In this document: in pieces, positions 1 through 7,167 of the stretch | Layout: the number at the start of each line of letters is the position of its first letter | How positions within the stretch are numbered: position 1 is the first letter of the stretch | NCBI GenBank assembly: GCA_934376955.1 | Contig: CAKRPJ010000048.1 | Coordinates: 1-13,754, forward strand | Direction: 5' to 3' | DNA: 13,754 nucleotides | From: CAKRPJ01 sp934376955 | GTDB taxonomy: Bacteria > Bacillota > Clostridia > Lachnospirales > Lachnospiraceae | Notes under the pieces: generated by a model | Told to the model about the DNA's origin: nothing | The model's database searches: none | Seen by the model: only the letters and a program-made list of their open reading frames with translations | Made by a program: the position numbers and the translations under genes

Positions 1-116
1 GCTCCTTCTGATAAACTGCGGAGCAGTTATTCGGTTATGAGCAAGTAGCGAAGCGGATTGCGAATATCCGCTTGACAGCACGTCAGAAGCCAAAGTCAGA
101 TATTAAGATCAAACGC
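1..116. other. Hairpin-rich non-coding stretch upstream of a terminator
   Basis: No convincing gene is seen here. All three + frames entering from the left edge stop within 48 bases, so at most the last few codons of an upstream gene could be present. Two perfect inverted repeats are visible: AACTGC (14-19) with GCAGTT (23-28) around a 3-base loop, and AAGCGGAT (51-58) with ATCCGCTT (66-73) around a 7-base loop. This may be the 3' end of an upstream transcript or a remnant of an intergenic repeat family; the sequence alone does not decide. Confidence 0.4.
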
Positions 117-145
117 AAAAGAGCTCCCAAATGGGAGCTCTTTTT
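117..145 (+). terminator. Intrinsic terminator of the gene upstream of the window
   Basis: A perfect 9-bp stem, GAGCTCCCA (121-129) with TGGGAGCTC (132-140), closes a 2-base loop. It is preceded by AAAA and followed by TTTTT, giving a classic rho-independent terminator for + strand transcription. The A-run on the left makes it potentially active in the other direction too. It separates whatever lies upstream from the ATP synthase operon. Confidence 0.85.
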
Positions 146-402
146 GCAAATACTAAAAAGGGGATGTATAGAACTAACGATTTATAGGAACCCCGGGAGG
201 GTAAAATCCGGGGGATTGTTGTTTGGCGGGTCCGACGGTGTATTGCGCGCTTATACCGGTTTGCCGGCCCCTTATTTATGTTACCAGTATATCGGATATT
301 TGTGACGTAAGTATGGAGAAATCCTAAAAGGAAAATAAAATAAGTGTTTATATTTTCTTTAGAATGTATATTCAAAATTCAAATATATAATACTTTAATA
401 AA
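146..402. other. Intergenic region before the ATP synthase promoter
   Basis: I see no supported gene here. The small open frames lack ribosome sites and resemble no family. A 6-bp inverted repeat, CCCCGG (191-196) with CCGGGG (208-213), could form a weak hairpin, but only a short T-containing run follows. From about 300 to 402 the DNA becomes very A/T-rich, ending in alternating A and T tracts directly upstream of the -35 box. That is the position of an UP element, so it may strengthen the operon promoter (inference). Confidence 0.45.
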
Positions 403-431
403 TGGACAAGCGGCTGATAGTTTAGTATAAT
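403..431 (+). promoter_or_regulatory. Sigma-A-type promoter of the ATP synthase operon
   Basis: TGGACA (403-408) and a perfect TATAAT (426-431) are separated by the optimal 17 bases. Transcription should begin near 437-439, leaving a leader of about 28 bases before the first gene's TTG start. An A/T-rich tract lies just upstream. The -10 box overlaps the ATG at 430, which therefore cannot lie inside this transcript and is not the start of the first gene. Confidence 0.85.
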
Positions 432-465
432 GGGGGTATGTGCAAAAAAGAAAGGAAGTAAAATT

Positions 466-777
466 TTGCGTCGTCAAAAGAGTGGATTGGAAAACCTTGT
501 ACTGCTGACACAGCTGGGATTAAATGTGATAACTGCGGTGTTTTTGTGTGTCGCTGCGGGAAGCTGGCTGGACAGACGGTTTGGAACAAGTCTGCTGCTT
601 CCTTTTCTTATCCTGGGGATCCTTTCCGGAGGAGCCAGTGCTTACAGGATGGCAAAAAGAAACATAGACCGCGAAGAAGAAGAAGCCAAGAAGGAAAAAG
701 AAGAAAAGGAAAATGAATGGAAGAAGCGGTACGGAACCGGCGATGGTGCCGGAAGAAATAAGAGGAAAGGGTGGTAA
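466..777 (+). CDS. atpZ: AtpZ/AtpI-family small membrane protein, first gene of the ATP synthase operon
   Basis: Small accessory membrane protein of 103 residues. Two hydrophobic helices are visible, about residues 10-32 and 41-60, joined by a short GSWLDRRFG turn with the acidic residue D36. A long, highly charged Lys/Glu tail follows (about 62-103). This is the layout of the AtpZ/AtpI family found at the head of F-type ATP synthase operons, where members are linked to c-ring assembly or Mg2+/Ca2+ supply (family knowledge). The TTG at 466 is chosen as the start because AGGAAG (453-458) sits 7 bases upstream and it lies downstream of the predicted transcription start. The longer in-frame ATG at 430 overlaps the -10 box. 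The next gene follows at once, consistent with one operon. The family is clear; the exact name atpZ is less certain. Confidence 0.8.
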   Translation: MRRQKSGLENLVLLTQLGLNVITAVFLCVAAGSWLDRRFGTSLLLPFLILGILSGGASAYRMAKRNIDREEEEAKKEKEEKENEWKKRYGTGDGAGRNKRKGW

Positions 778-782
778 CCGCA

Positions 783-1160
783 ATGAGTGAGCAGATAAAA
801 AAACAGGTTTTCGAGATGTCTGTTGGTTTGCTGATTCATAATGGGGCCCTTTTTTTGATTGCTCTTATCTGGTTCCGGAGACTTCCTGTTTTTCTGGGGA
901 TCCTTGTGGGCATGCTTACGGCGGTCTGTCTCCTTATCAGTATGGCCCGCTCTACAGAGCTGTGTGTGGAGGCGGCAGATGAAGATTTTGCAAAGAGAAA
1001 GATGACGATCCATGCGGTTTTAAGAAGCCTGACGGTCTTTGCCGTCATCGCCGTTTTATGGAAGCTTGGAATTGTGGATCTTCTGGCACTGATCTTGGGG
1101 ATACTGGGACTAAAGACGGGTGCATATCTTTACCCGGCTGTGCACAAAATTTTTAACTAA
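783..1160 (+). CDS. atpI: ATP synthase subunit I (AtpI-like)
   Basis: Hydrophobic protein of 125 residues with four likely membrane segments: two near the N-terminus, then a polar stretch (about VEAADEDFAKRKMT), then two near the C-terminus. This topology and its place directly before atpB fit the ATP synthase I-chain family, whose members help assemble the c ring. The ATG at 783 is preferred because GAAAGG and GGTGG lie at a suitable distance (765-774). An in-frame GTG at 771 would add four residues and overlap the previous stop by 7 bases, and cannot be excluded. Two successive small accessory genes (AtpZ-like, then AtpI-like) head the operon. Sequence conservation in this family is low, so the assignment leans on topology and position. 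Confidence 0.8.
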   Translation: MSEQIKKQVFEMSVGLLIHNGALFLIALIWFRRLPVFLGILVGMLTAVCLLISMARSTELCVEAADEDFAKRKMTIHAVLRSLTVFAVIAVLWKLGIVDLLALILGILGLKTGAYLYPAVHKIFN

Positions 1161-1187
1161 ATCTATGAAAGAAAGGAGGATGAAAAA

Positions 1188-1877
1188 ATGGGTGGTGGCG
1201 AAGCAGATTTTATGATACACGGTGTCTTGAAATATCATCTGTTCGGTCAGGAGCTCTGGATCACTACGACCACGATCGGAATGACGATCATCACTCTGGT
1301 GCTTCTTATTTTGGCCTTTGCCGCGAATCGCGCGATGAAAAAGGCCTCGGAAGTACCCGGAACCTTCCAGAACATCATCGAACTGGGAGTCGAGATGCTG
1401 GAAAAGATGACACAGGGAATCTTAGGACCGGCAGCCCCACGGTTTGCCAACTATATAGGAACGATATTCCTGTTTATCCTGTTCTGTAATCTGAGCGGAT
1501 TATTCGGATTAAGGACAGTAACTGCTGATTTTGGCGTGACCTTTCTTTTAGGACTTGTTACGTTTGCCATCGTGCAGTATCAGGGAATCAAAAACCATGG
1601 CGTCGGACATTTTACCGGCCTATTCAAGCCTTTGCCGGTGCTTTTCCCGATCAACGTGATCGGAGAATTTGCCAATCCGATCTCCATCTCGCTCCGTCTG
1701 TTTGCAAACATGCTCTCCGGTGTTATCATTCTCGGACTTTGGTACGGAATGATGCCGATCCTTGTAAAGATCGGTATTCCGGCCGCATTGCATGTATATT
1801 GTGATCTGTTTTCCGGATGCATCCAGACGTATGTATTCTGCATGCTGACCATGGTATATGTAAACGATAAGATGTAA
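1188..1877 (+). CDS. atpB: ATP synthase F0 subunit a
   Basis: Membrane stator subunit that forms the two ion half-channels against the rotating c ring. The 229-residue length is typical of compact clostridial versions. The hallmark segment ISLRLFANMLSG carries the essential arginine, R170 (equivalent to E. coli aR210). In the last helix IQTYVFCMLTMVYV carries Q213 (equivalent to aQ252). By alignment to E. coli, the position of aE219 is valine (V179) and that of aH245 is about D206, a different polar-residue arrangement from the E. coli proton channel. A strong ribosome site, AAAGGAGG (1172-1179), lies 8 bases before the ATG. It is followed after 38 bases by the c-subunit gene, its direct partner in the membrane. 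Confidence 0.97.
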   Translation: MGGGEADFMIHGVLKYHLFGQELWITTTTIGMTIITLVLLILAFAANRAMKKASEVPGTFQNIIELGVEMLEKMTQGILGPAAPRFANYIGTIFLFILFCNLSGLFGLRTVTADFGVTFLLGLVTFAIVQYQGIKNHGVGHFTGLFKPLPVLFPINVIGEFANPISISLRLFANMLSGVIILGLWYGMMPILVKIGIPAALHVYCDLFSGCIQTYVFCMLTMVYVNDKM

Positions 1878-1915
1878 GTTTATATCCAGATTTTAAATTT
1901 CAGGAGGTTATATTT

Positions 1916-2170
1916 ATGAACATTTCAGGACAGGACTTTATTTATGGATGTTCCGCAATTGGTGCCGGACTGGCAATGATCGCAGGTATCGGACCTGGTG
2001 TTGGACAGGGTATCGCAGCCGGACACGGTGCTGCAGCAGTAGGACGTAATCCGGGAGCAAAATCTGACATTACTTCCACAATGCTTCTCGGACAGGCAGT
2101 TGCCGAGACAACCGGTCTTTACGGCCTCGTAGTCGCCATCATTCTTATGTTCGTTAAGCCGTTCAACTAA
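1916..2170 (+). CDS. atpE: ATP synthase F0 subunit c, predicted Na+-binding type
   Basis: Rotor-ring subunit of 84 residues that carries the coupling ion. Two helices, about residues 9-33 and 54-80, flank the polar RNP loop (44-46), which contacts the central stalk. Helix 1 contains the glycine-rich GIGPGVGQGIAAG and helix 2 contains QAVAETTGLYGLV. The ion site holds Q31, V62, E64, T65, T66 and Y69. These align one-to-one with Q32, V63, E65, S66, T67 and Y70 of the sodium ring of Ilyobacter tartaricus, with threonine in place of serine at one position. This predicts Na+ coupling by family knowledge; it is not shown here. AGGAGG (1902-1907) lies 8 bases upstream of the ATG. Confidence 0.97.
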   Translation: MNISGQDFIYGCSAIGAGLAMIAGIGPGVGQGIAAGHGAAAVGRNPGAKSDITSTMLLGQAVAETTGLYGLVVAIILMFVKPFN

Positions 2171-2200
2171 GTTTACCGGCTTTCCAGCGAGCATAGAAGA

Positions 2201-2223
2201 AAAGGAGGCGAGATGTAACCTTG
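2201..2223 (+). promoter_or_regulatory. Ribosome site with an ATG-TAA start-stop pair ahead of atpF
   Basis: AAAGGAGG (2201-2208) is followed by ATG (2213-2215) and directly by TAA (2216-2218); the atpF start codon TTG lies at 2221. The strong ribosome site is only 4 bases from the ATG and 12 from the TTG, longer than usual spacing. A ribosome starting on the ATG would stop at once, in a different frame from atpF. The arrangement is seen directly. Whether it lowers or tunes atpF translation is inference. Confidence 0.5.
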
Positions 2224-2736
2224 GAACGGTTAATAAATTTTGACCCTCAATGGATCAGTGACGTGGTGATCACAGGTATTAATATTTTTATCCTGTTCTT
2301 CGCTATGTCGTACCTTCTGTTTAACCCGGCCAGAGATTTCCTGGAAAAGAGAAGACAGAAGATCGCCGGCGATCTGGAAACTGCCAGATCCAGCAAAGAG
2401 AGCGCCGTTGCATTGAAGGCAGAGTATGAAGAAAAATTAAAAACGATCGATAAAGAAGCGGAAGCGATCCTTGATGAAGCCAGAAAACAGGCGAAAAAGC
2501 AGGAGGCTGAGATTCTTGAAGAAGCAAGGAACGAGGCAAACCGTATCATCGAGCGGGCAAACCGTGAGATCGACCTTGAGAAGAAGAAAGCTTTGGAGGA
2601 TGTGAAGACAGAGATCGTTTCCATCGCATCCCTTATGGCTGAAAAAGCGGTTGCCGCTTCCATGGATATCAATATCCAGGATTCCCTGATCGAAGAAACC
2701 TTAAAGGAAATGGGTGAGAGCACATGGCAAAGCTAG
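2221..2736 (+). CDS. atpF: ATP synthase F0 subunit b
   Basis: Peripheral-stalk subunit linking the membrane stator to F1. One N-terminal membrane helix (about residues 13-34) is followed by a long charged coiled coil rich in Glu, Lys and Ala (about 38-155), the standard b-subunit plan. Length is 171 residues. The start is TTG at 2221, giving MERLINFDPQ at the N-terminus. It is served by AAAGGAGG 12 bases upstream, and the only nearby ATG (2213) is followed immediately by a stop. The 3' end overlaps atpH by 13 bases, suggesting translational coupling with the subunit it contacts. There is a single b gene and no b' paralogue. Confidence 0.95.
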   Translation: MERLINFDPQWISDVVITGINIFILFFAMSYLLFNPARDFLEKRRQKIAGDLETARSSKESAVALKAEYEEKLKTIDKEAEAILDEARKQAKKQEAEILEEARNEANRIIERANREIDLEKKKALEDVKTEIVSIASLMAEKAVAASMDINIQDSLIEETLKEMGESTWQS

Positions 2737-3272
2737 TTTCTAAGGTATACGGAGATGCACTGTATGAAGAAGCTATGGAAAAAAATGTTCTCTCAGACTG
2801 GTTTGACGAGGTTCAGGCCTTAGAGGTCATTTTCCGCGAAAATTCCGATCTGGTGCAGTTTCTGAACCACCCACAGATCATAAAAGAAGAAAAGATCAAG
2901 GTCATGGAGAATGTTTTCTCCGGAAGGATCTCGGATGGTCTGATGGGATTTCTGGTGATCGTAATCGAAAAGGGCCGCCAGAATGATATCCTTCCGATCT
3001 GTGATTATTTTATAGAGCGGGTAAAGGAATATAAAAAGATTGGTATAGTGAAGGTCACCAGTGCCGTTTCTCTTTCCGATGAGCAGAAAGCAAGGATCGA
3101 GAAAAGAGTGCTGGAGACAACAGCTTACGTCAGCCTGGAAACCTCCTATACGGTGGATCCGTCCCTTCTGGGCGGACTTGTGATCCGTATCGGTGACCGG
3201 GTTGTGGACAGCAGTGTAAAGACCCATCTTGAGGAGCTTAAGCGTGATCTGCTGAAGCTTAAGATGGCGTGA
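2724..3272 (+). CDS. atpH: ATP synthase F1 subunit delta
   Basis: Soluble stator protein of 182 residues that joins the b-subunit stalk to the top of the alpha/beta hexamer (OSCP homologue). The N-terminal half is the predicted helical bundle (residues 1-105). The C-terminal part holds the family signature around DPSLLGGLVIRIGDRVVDSSV, with glycines and the D-R-V-V-D core intact. The ATG lies inside the end of atpF (13-base overlap), with GGTGAG a few bases upstream. Length and order are normal for the operon. Confidence 0.95.
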   Translation: MAKLVSKVYGDALYEEAMEKNVLSDWFDEVQALEVIFRENSDLVQFLNHPQIIKEEKIKVMENVFSGRISDGLMGFLVIVIEKGRQNDILPICDYFIERVKEYKKIGIVKVTSAVSLSDEQKARIEKRVLETTAYVSLETSYTVDPSLLGGLVIRIGDRVVDSSVKTHLEELKRDLLKLKMA

Positions 3273-3318
3273 TCCTGCTGTCTGTATATTTGAAAAAGAA
3301 AGAAGGTGCAAACCTCAA

Positions 3319-4821
3319 ATGAATTTGAGACCAGAAGAAATCAGCTCGGTTATCAAAGAGCAGATCGAAAGATATTCGACCAAACTGGAAGTTTCTGATG
3401 TGGGAACGGTTATTCAGGTTGCAGATGGTATTGCACGTATCCATGGTCTTGAAAATGCCATGCAGGGAGAGCTTTTAGAGTTCCCGGGAGAGATCTACGG
3501 CATGGTTTTAAACCTGGAGGAGGATAACGTTGGTGCGGTTCTTCTCGGCGATACTTCCAGTATCAGTGAGGGCGATACGGTAAAGACTACAGGACGTGTG
3601 GTAGAGGTTCCGGTGGGTGATGCCCTTACGGGGCGTGTTGTCAATGCGCTGGGACAGCCTATTGACGGAAAAGGACCGATCCTTACCGATAAATTCCGTC
3701 AGATCGAGCGTGTAGCTCACGGTGTTATCGAGAGAAAATCGGTTGATACACCATTACAGACAGGTATTAAGGCGATCGATGCCATGATCCCGATCGGACG
3801 CGGCCAGCGAGAGCTTATCATCGGTGACCGTCAGACCGGTAAAACGGCAATTGCCATCGATACGATCATCAATCAGAAGGGACAGGGAGTACACTGTATC
3901 TATGTTGCCATCGGCCAGAAGGCATCAACAGTAGCTACGATCGTGAAGACTCTGGAGGAGTTTGGAGCTATGGATTACACCACGCTGGTAGTGTCTACTG
4001 CTTCCGACCTTGCCCCGTTACAGTATATTGCTCCGTATTCCGGATGTGCGATCGGAGAAGAATGGATGGAGAAGGGCGAAGACGTTCTCGTGGTATACGA
4101 TGACTTAAGTAAGCATGCAGCCGCATACCGTACCCTCTCCCTGCTTTTAAAGAGACCGCCGGGACGTGAGGCATATCCGGGTGATGTTTTCTATCTGCAT
4201 TCCAGACTGCTGGAGCGTGCCTCCAAGCTGTCAGATGACCTGGGCGGCGGCTCCCTTACCGCACTTCCGATCATCGAGACGCAGGCAGGAGACGTATCCG
4301 CATATATTCCTACCAACGTTATTTCCATCACAGACGGACAGATCTATCTGGAGACAGAGATGTTCAACTCCGGTTTCCGTCCGGCTATCAATGCGGGTCT
4401 TTCCGTATCCCGAGTTGGCGGCGCTGCACAGATCAAGGCGATCAAAAAGATCTCCGCACCGATCCGTACTGAGCTGGCCCAGTATCGTGAGCTCGCTTCC
4501 TTTGCCCAGTTCGGCTCTGAGCTGGATGCAAGCACGAAGGAGCAGTTATCACAGGGTGAAAGGATCCGTGAGGTATTAAAGCAGCCGCAGTATCAGCCGA
4601 TGCCGGTTGAGTATCAGGTTATGATCATCTATGCGGCAACGAAAAAATATCTTCTGGATATTCCGACAAGTGAGGTTCTTACTTTTGAGAAGGAGCTGTT
4701 TAAGCTTGTAGATACAAAATATCCGGATATCCCAAAGAGTATCCGCGAAACAAAGGAGCTGAAGCCTGAGACGGAGGAGCTTCTGAAAAAAGCAATCGAT
4801 GAGTGCAAGGCAGCAAGATAA
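3319..4821 (+). CDS. atpA: ATP synthase F1 subunit alpha
   Basis: Non-catalytic nucleotide-binding subunit of the F1 hexamer, 500 residues. It has an N-terminal beta-barrel (about 25-90), a nucleotide-binding domain with the P-loop GDRQTGKT (169-176), and the Walker B region VLVVYDD (256-262). The ATP synthase alpha/beta signature PAINAGLSVS (355-364) is followed by the arginine finger R365, which reaches into the neighbouring catalytic site. A helical C-terminal domain completes it. The ribosome site AGAAGGTG (3301-3308) precedes the ATG by 10 bases. All key residues are present, so the protein should be functional. Confidence 0.98.
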   Translation: MNLRPEEISSVIKEQIERYSTKLEVSDVGTVIQVADGIARIHGLENAMQGELLEFPGEIYGMVLNLEEDNVGAVLLGDTSSISEGDTVKTTGRVVEVPVGDALTGRVVNALGQPIDGKGPILTDKFRQIERVAHGVIERKSVDTPLQTGIKAIDAMIPIGRGQRELIIGDRQTGKTAIAIDTIINQKGQGVHCIYVAIGQKASTVATIVKTLEEFGAMDYTTLVVSTASDLAPLQYIAPYSGCAIGEEWMEKGEDVLVVYDDLSKHAAAYRTLSLLLKRPPGREAYPGDVFYLHSRLLERASKLSDDLGGGSLTALPIIETQAGDVSAYIPTNVISITDGQIYLETEMFNSGFRPAINAGLSVSRVGGAAQIKAIKKISAPIRTELAQYRELASFAQFGSELDASTKEQLSQGERIREVLKQPQYQPMPVEYQVMIIYAATKKYLLDIPTSEVLTFEKELFKLVDTKYPDIPKSIRETKELKPETEELLKKAIDECKAAR

Positions 4822-4836
4822 GGCAGGTGATATATC

Positions 4837-5721
4837 ATGGCAACCATGAGAGATATTAAACGCAGAAAAGCCAGTATTGAAAGTACCGAGCAGATTACCA
4901 AGGCCATGAAACTTGTTGCTACTGTCAAGCTCCAGAAATCCAGAGCAAAAGCAGAGAACTCCCGGCTGTACTTCAACATGATGTATAAGACGATCCAGGA
5001 GATGCTGAAGAAATCAGAAGGCATCGACCATGAATTTCTGAGAGTAGGGAGCTCCGCGAAAAAAGCGATCGTGGTCATCACCTCGAACCGCGGCCTGGCA
5101 GGCGGATATAATGCCAATATCGTTCGTCTGGTGACGGGAAGCGGGATTCCGGCAGAGGATGCAAGGATCATTGCTGTCGGCAGAAAGGGCAGAGACGCAT
5201 TATCCAGAAAAGGATATGAAATTGCATCCGATCATTCCGATGTGATCAACGAGCCTCTGTTTTCTGACGCTATGGAGATCACCAGAGAGCTTCTTGCAAT
5301 GTTTGAAAAGGATGAGATCGGTGAGATCTATCTGGCCTACACTTCATTTAAGAATACGGTAAGTCAGGTTCCGAAGCTGATGAAGCTTCTTCCGGTCGAT
5401 TTAGATGCAGTCGAGACAGAGGAAGCATCGGAGGAGAGTGAGGGTCTGAAAGCAGATCTTCTTCTTATGAACTATGAACCGAATGCAACAGAGGTACTCG
5501 ATGCGATCATCCCCAAATATATGAGCAGTCTGATCTATGGTGCGTTTCTTGAGGCTGTGGCCAGTGAGAATGGTGCGCGTATGACGGCTATGGATTCGGC
5601 TACGAATAATGCGGAGGATATGATCGCCAAGCTGTCCTTACAGTACAACCGTGCAAGACAGGGCTCCATAACTCAGGAGCTGACGGAGATCATTGCAGGC
5701 GCCAATGCCATTGAAGGATAA
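4837..5721 (+). CDS. atpG: ATP synthase F1 subunit gamma
   Basis: Central-stalk rotor subunit, 294 residues, of normal length. The N-terminal helix carries the conserved ITKAMKLVATVKL pattern (about residues 20-32). The C-terminal helix carries QYNRARQGSITQELTEI, with the conserved NRARQ..ITQE core. These two helices form the coiled coil that turns inside the alpha/beta hexamer. The ribosome site AGGTGA lies 6 bases before the ATG, directly after the atpA stop, so translation is tightly linked to atpA. Confidence 0.97.
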   Translation: MATMRDIKRRKASIESTEQITKAMKLVATVKLQKSRAKAENSRLYFNMMYKTIQEMLKKSEGIDHEFLRVGSSAKKAIVVITSNRGLAGGYNANIVRLVTGSGIPAEDARIIAVGRKGRDALSRKGYEIASDHSDVINEPLFSDAMEITRELLAMFEKDEIGEIYLAYTSFKNTVSQVPKLMKLLPVDLDAVETEEASEESEGLKADLLLMNYEPNATEVLDAIIPKYMSSLIYGAFLEAVASENGARMTAMDSATNNAEDMIAKLSLQYNRARQGSITQELTEIIAGANAIEG

Positions 5722-5764
5722 CGGAAGGCGCAGGTGAATTAAGATTATGACAAGGAGAAATGAG

Positions 5765-7156
5765 ATGGCAGAGAATAACATTGGTAAGATCACTCAGGTC
5801 ATCAGTGCCGTTCTGGATATTAAATTCCCCCAGGGCGGACTTCCTGAAATCAATGACGCCATTGAGATCACCAGAAAAGATGGTGGGAAGCTGATCGTTG
5901 AGGTTGCCCAGCATTTAGGTGATGATACGGTTAGATGTATCGCTCTCGGCCCCACCGACGGTCTTGTCCGTGGAATGGAAGCAGTGGCAACCGGCGGACC
6001 GATCATGGTTCCGGTGGGCGAGAAGACATTAGGCCGTATTTTCAATGTTCTGGGAGATCCGATCGATAATAAAGAGAAGCCGCAGACCGAAAAGACACTT
6101 CCTATCCACAGAAAGGCACCGACCTTTGAGGAGCAGTCTACAGAGACAGAGGTTTTAGAGACCGGTATCAAGGTAGTTGACCTCCTCTGCCCCTATCAGA
6201 AGGGTGGAAAGATCGGTCTGTTCGGAGGCGCCGGTGTAGGTAAGACAGTTCTGATCCAGGAGCTGATCCGTAACATTGCCACAGAGCATGGCGGATATTC
6301 TGTATTTACCGGCGTTGGAGAGCGTACCCGTGAGGGAAATGACCTGTATAATGAAATGACCGAGTCAGGTGTTATCAATAAAACGACCATGGTGTTCGGA
6401 CAGATGAACGAGCCGCCGGGAGCACGTATGCGTGTCGGACTTACAGGCCTTACCATGGCTGAGTATTTCCGTGATGAGGGCGGAAAGGACGTTCTTTTGT
6501 TCATTGATAATATTTTCCGATTCAGCCAGGCAGGTTCTGAGGTGTCCGCCCTGCTGGGTCGTATGCCGTCTGCGGTTGGCTACCAGCCGACACTTCAGAC
6601 AGAGATGGGCGCACTTCAGGAGCGTATCACCTCCACAAAGAGCGGTTCCATCACATCCGTGCAGGCCGTATACGTTCCCGCAGATGACCTGACAGACCCG
6701 GCACCGGCCAATACCTTCACTCATCTGGATGCTACAACGGTTCTGAGCCGTTCCATCGTTGAGCTCGGTATCTACCCGGCTGTGGATCCGCTGGAATCCA
6801 CATCACGTATTCTGGATCCGCGTATCGTCGGTGAAGAACACTACAAAGTAGCCAGAGGAGTTCAGGAGGTTTTACAGAGATATAAAGAGCTGCAGGATAT
6901 TATTGCCATGCTTGGTATGGACGAGCTTTCCGAGGAGGATAAGCTTATCGTATCCAGAGCCAGAAAGATCCAGAGATTCCTGTCCCAGCCCTTCTTCGTT
7001 GCCGGACAGTTTACGGGTCTGGAGGGACGTTATGTTCCGCTTTCTGAGACGATCCAGGGCTTTAAAGAGATCCTGGAAGGAAAGCATGATGATATTCCGG
7101 AGAATCTGTTCCTCAACGCAGGTAACATTGATGATGTTCTCGCCCGTATGAAATAG
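5765..7156 (+). CDS. atpD: ATP synthase F1 subunit beta
   Basis: Catalytic subunit, 463 residues from the chosen start. The P-loop is GGAGVGKT (154-161, catalytic lysine K160), the catalytic glutamate is E186 in GERTREG, and Walker B is LLFIDN (D248). The family signature is PAVDPLESTS (338-347). The C-terminal DELSEED motif (386-392), which contacts gamma, is intact. The ATG at 5765 is preferred: AGGAG (5753-5757) is 7 bases upstream and the protein then begins MAENNIGKITQVI, the usual beta N-terminus. An in-frame ATG at 5747, with AGGTGA 9 bases upstream, would add six residues (MTRRNE) and is the less likely alternative. Confidence 0.97.
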   Translation: MAENNIGKITQVISAVLDIKFPQGGLPEINDAIEITRKDGGKLIVEVAQHLGDDTVRCIALGPTDGLVRGMEAVATGGPIMVPVGEKTLGRIFNVLGDPIDNKEKPQTEKTLPIHRKAPTFEEQSTETEVLETGIKVVDLLCPYQKGGKIGLFGGAGVGKTVLIQELIRNIATEHGGYSVFTGVGERTREGNDLYNEMTESGVINKTTMVFGQMNEPPGARMRVGLTGLTMAEYFRDEGGKDVLLFIDNIFRFSQAGSEVSALLGRMPSAVGYQPTLQTEMGALQERITSTKSGSITSVQAVYVPADDLTDPAPANTFTHLDATTVLSRSIVELGIYPAVDPLESTSRILDPRIVGEEHYKVARGVQEVLQRYKELQDIIAMLGMDELSEEDKLIVSRARKIQRFLSQPFFVAGQFTGLEGRYVPLSETIQGFKEILEGKHDDIPENLFLNAGNIDDVLARMK

Positions 7157-7167
7157 GGGGTGGGAAG

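Noticed and set aside
72..77. Perfect TTGACA as a possible -35 box
   Set aside because: No acceptable -10 box lies 16-18 bases downstream, and the site is inside a hairpin arm followed by a terminator.
72..375. Small open frames on both strands upstream of the operon
   Set aside because: They lack ribosome sites, resemble no family, and run across a terminator hairpin and AT-rich promoter DNA.
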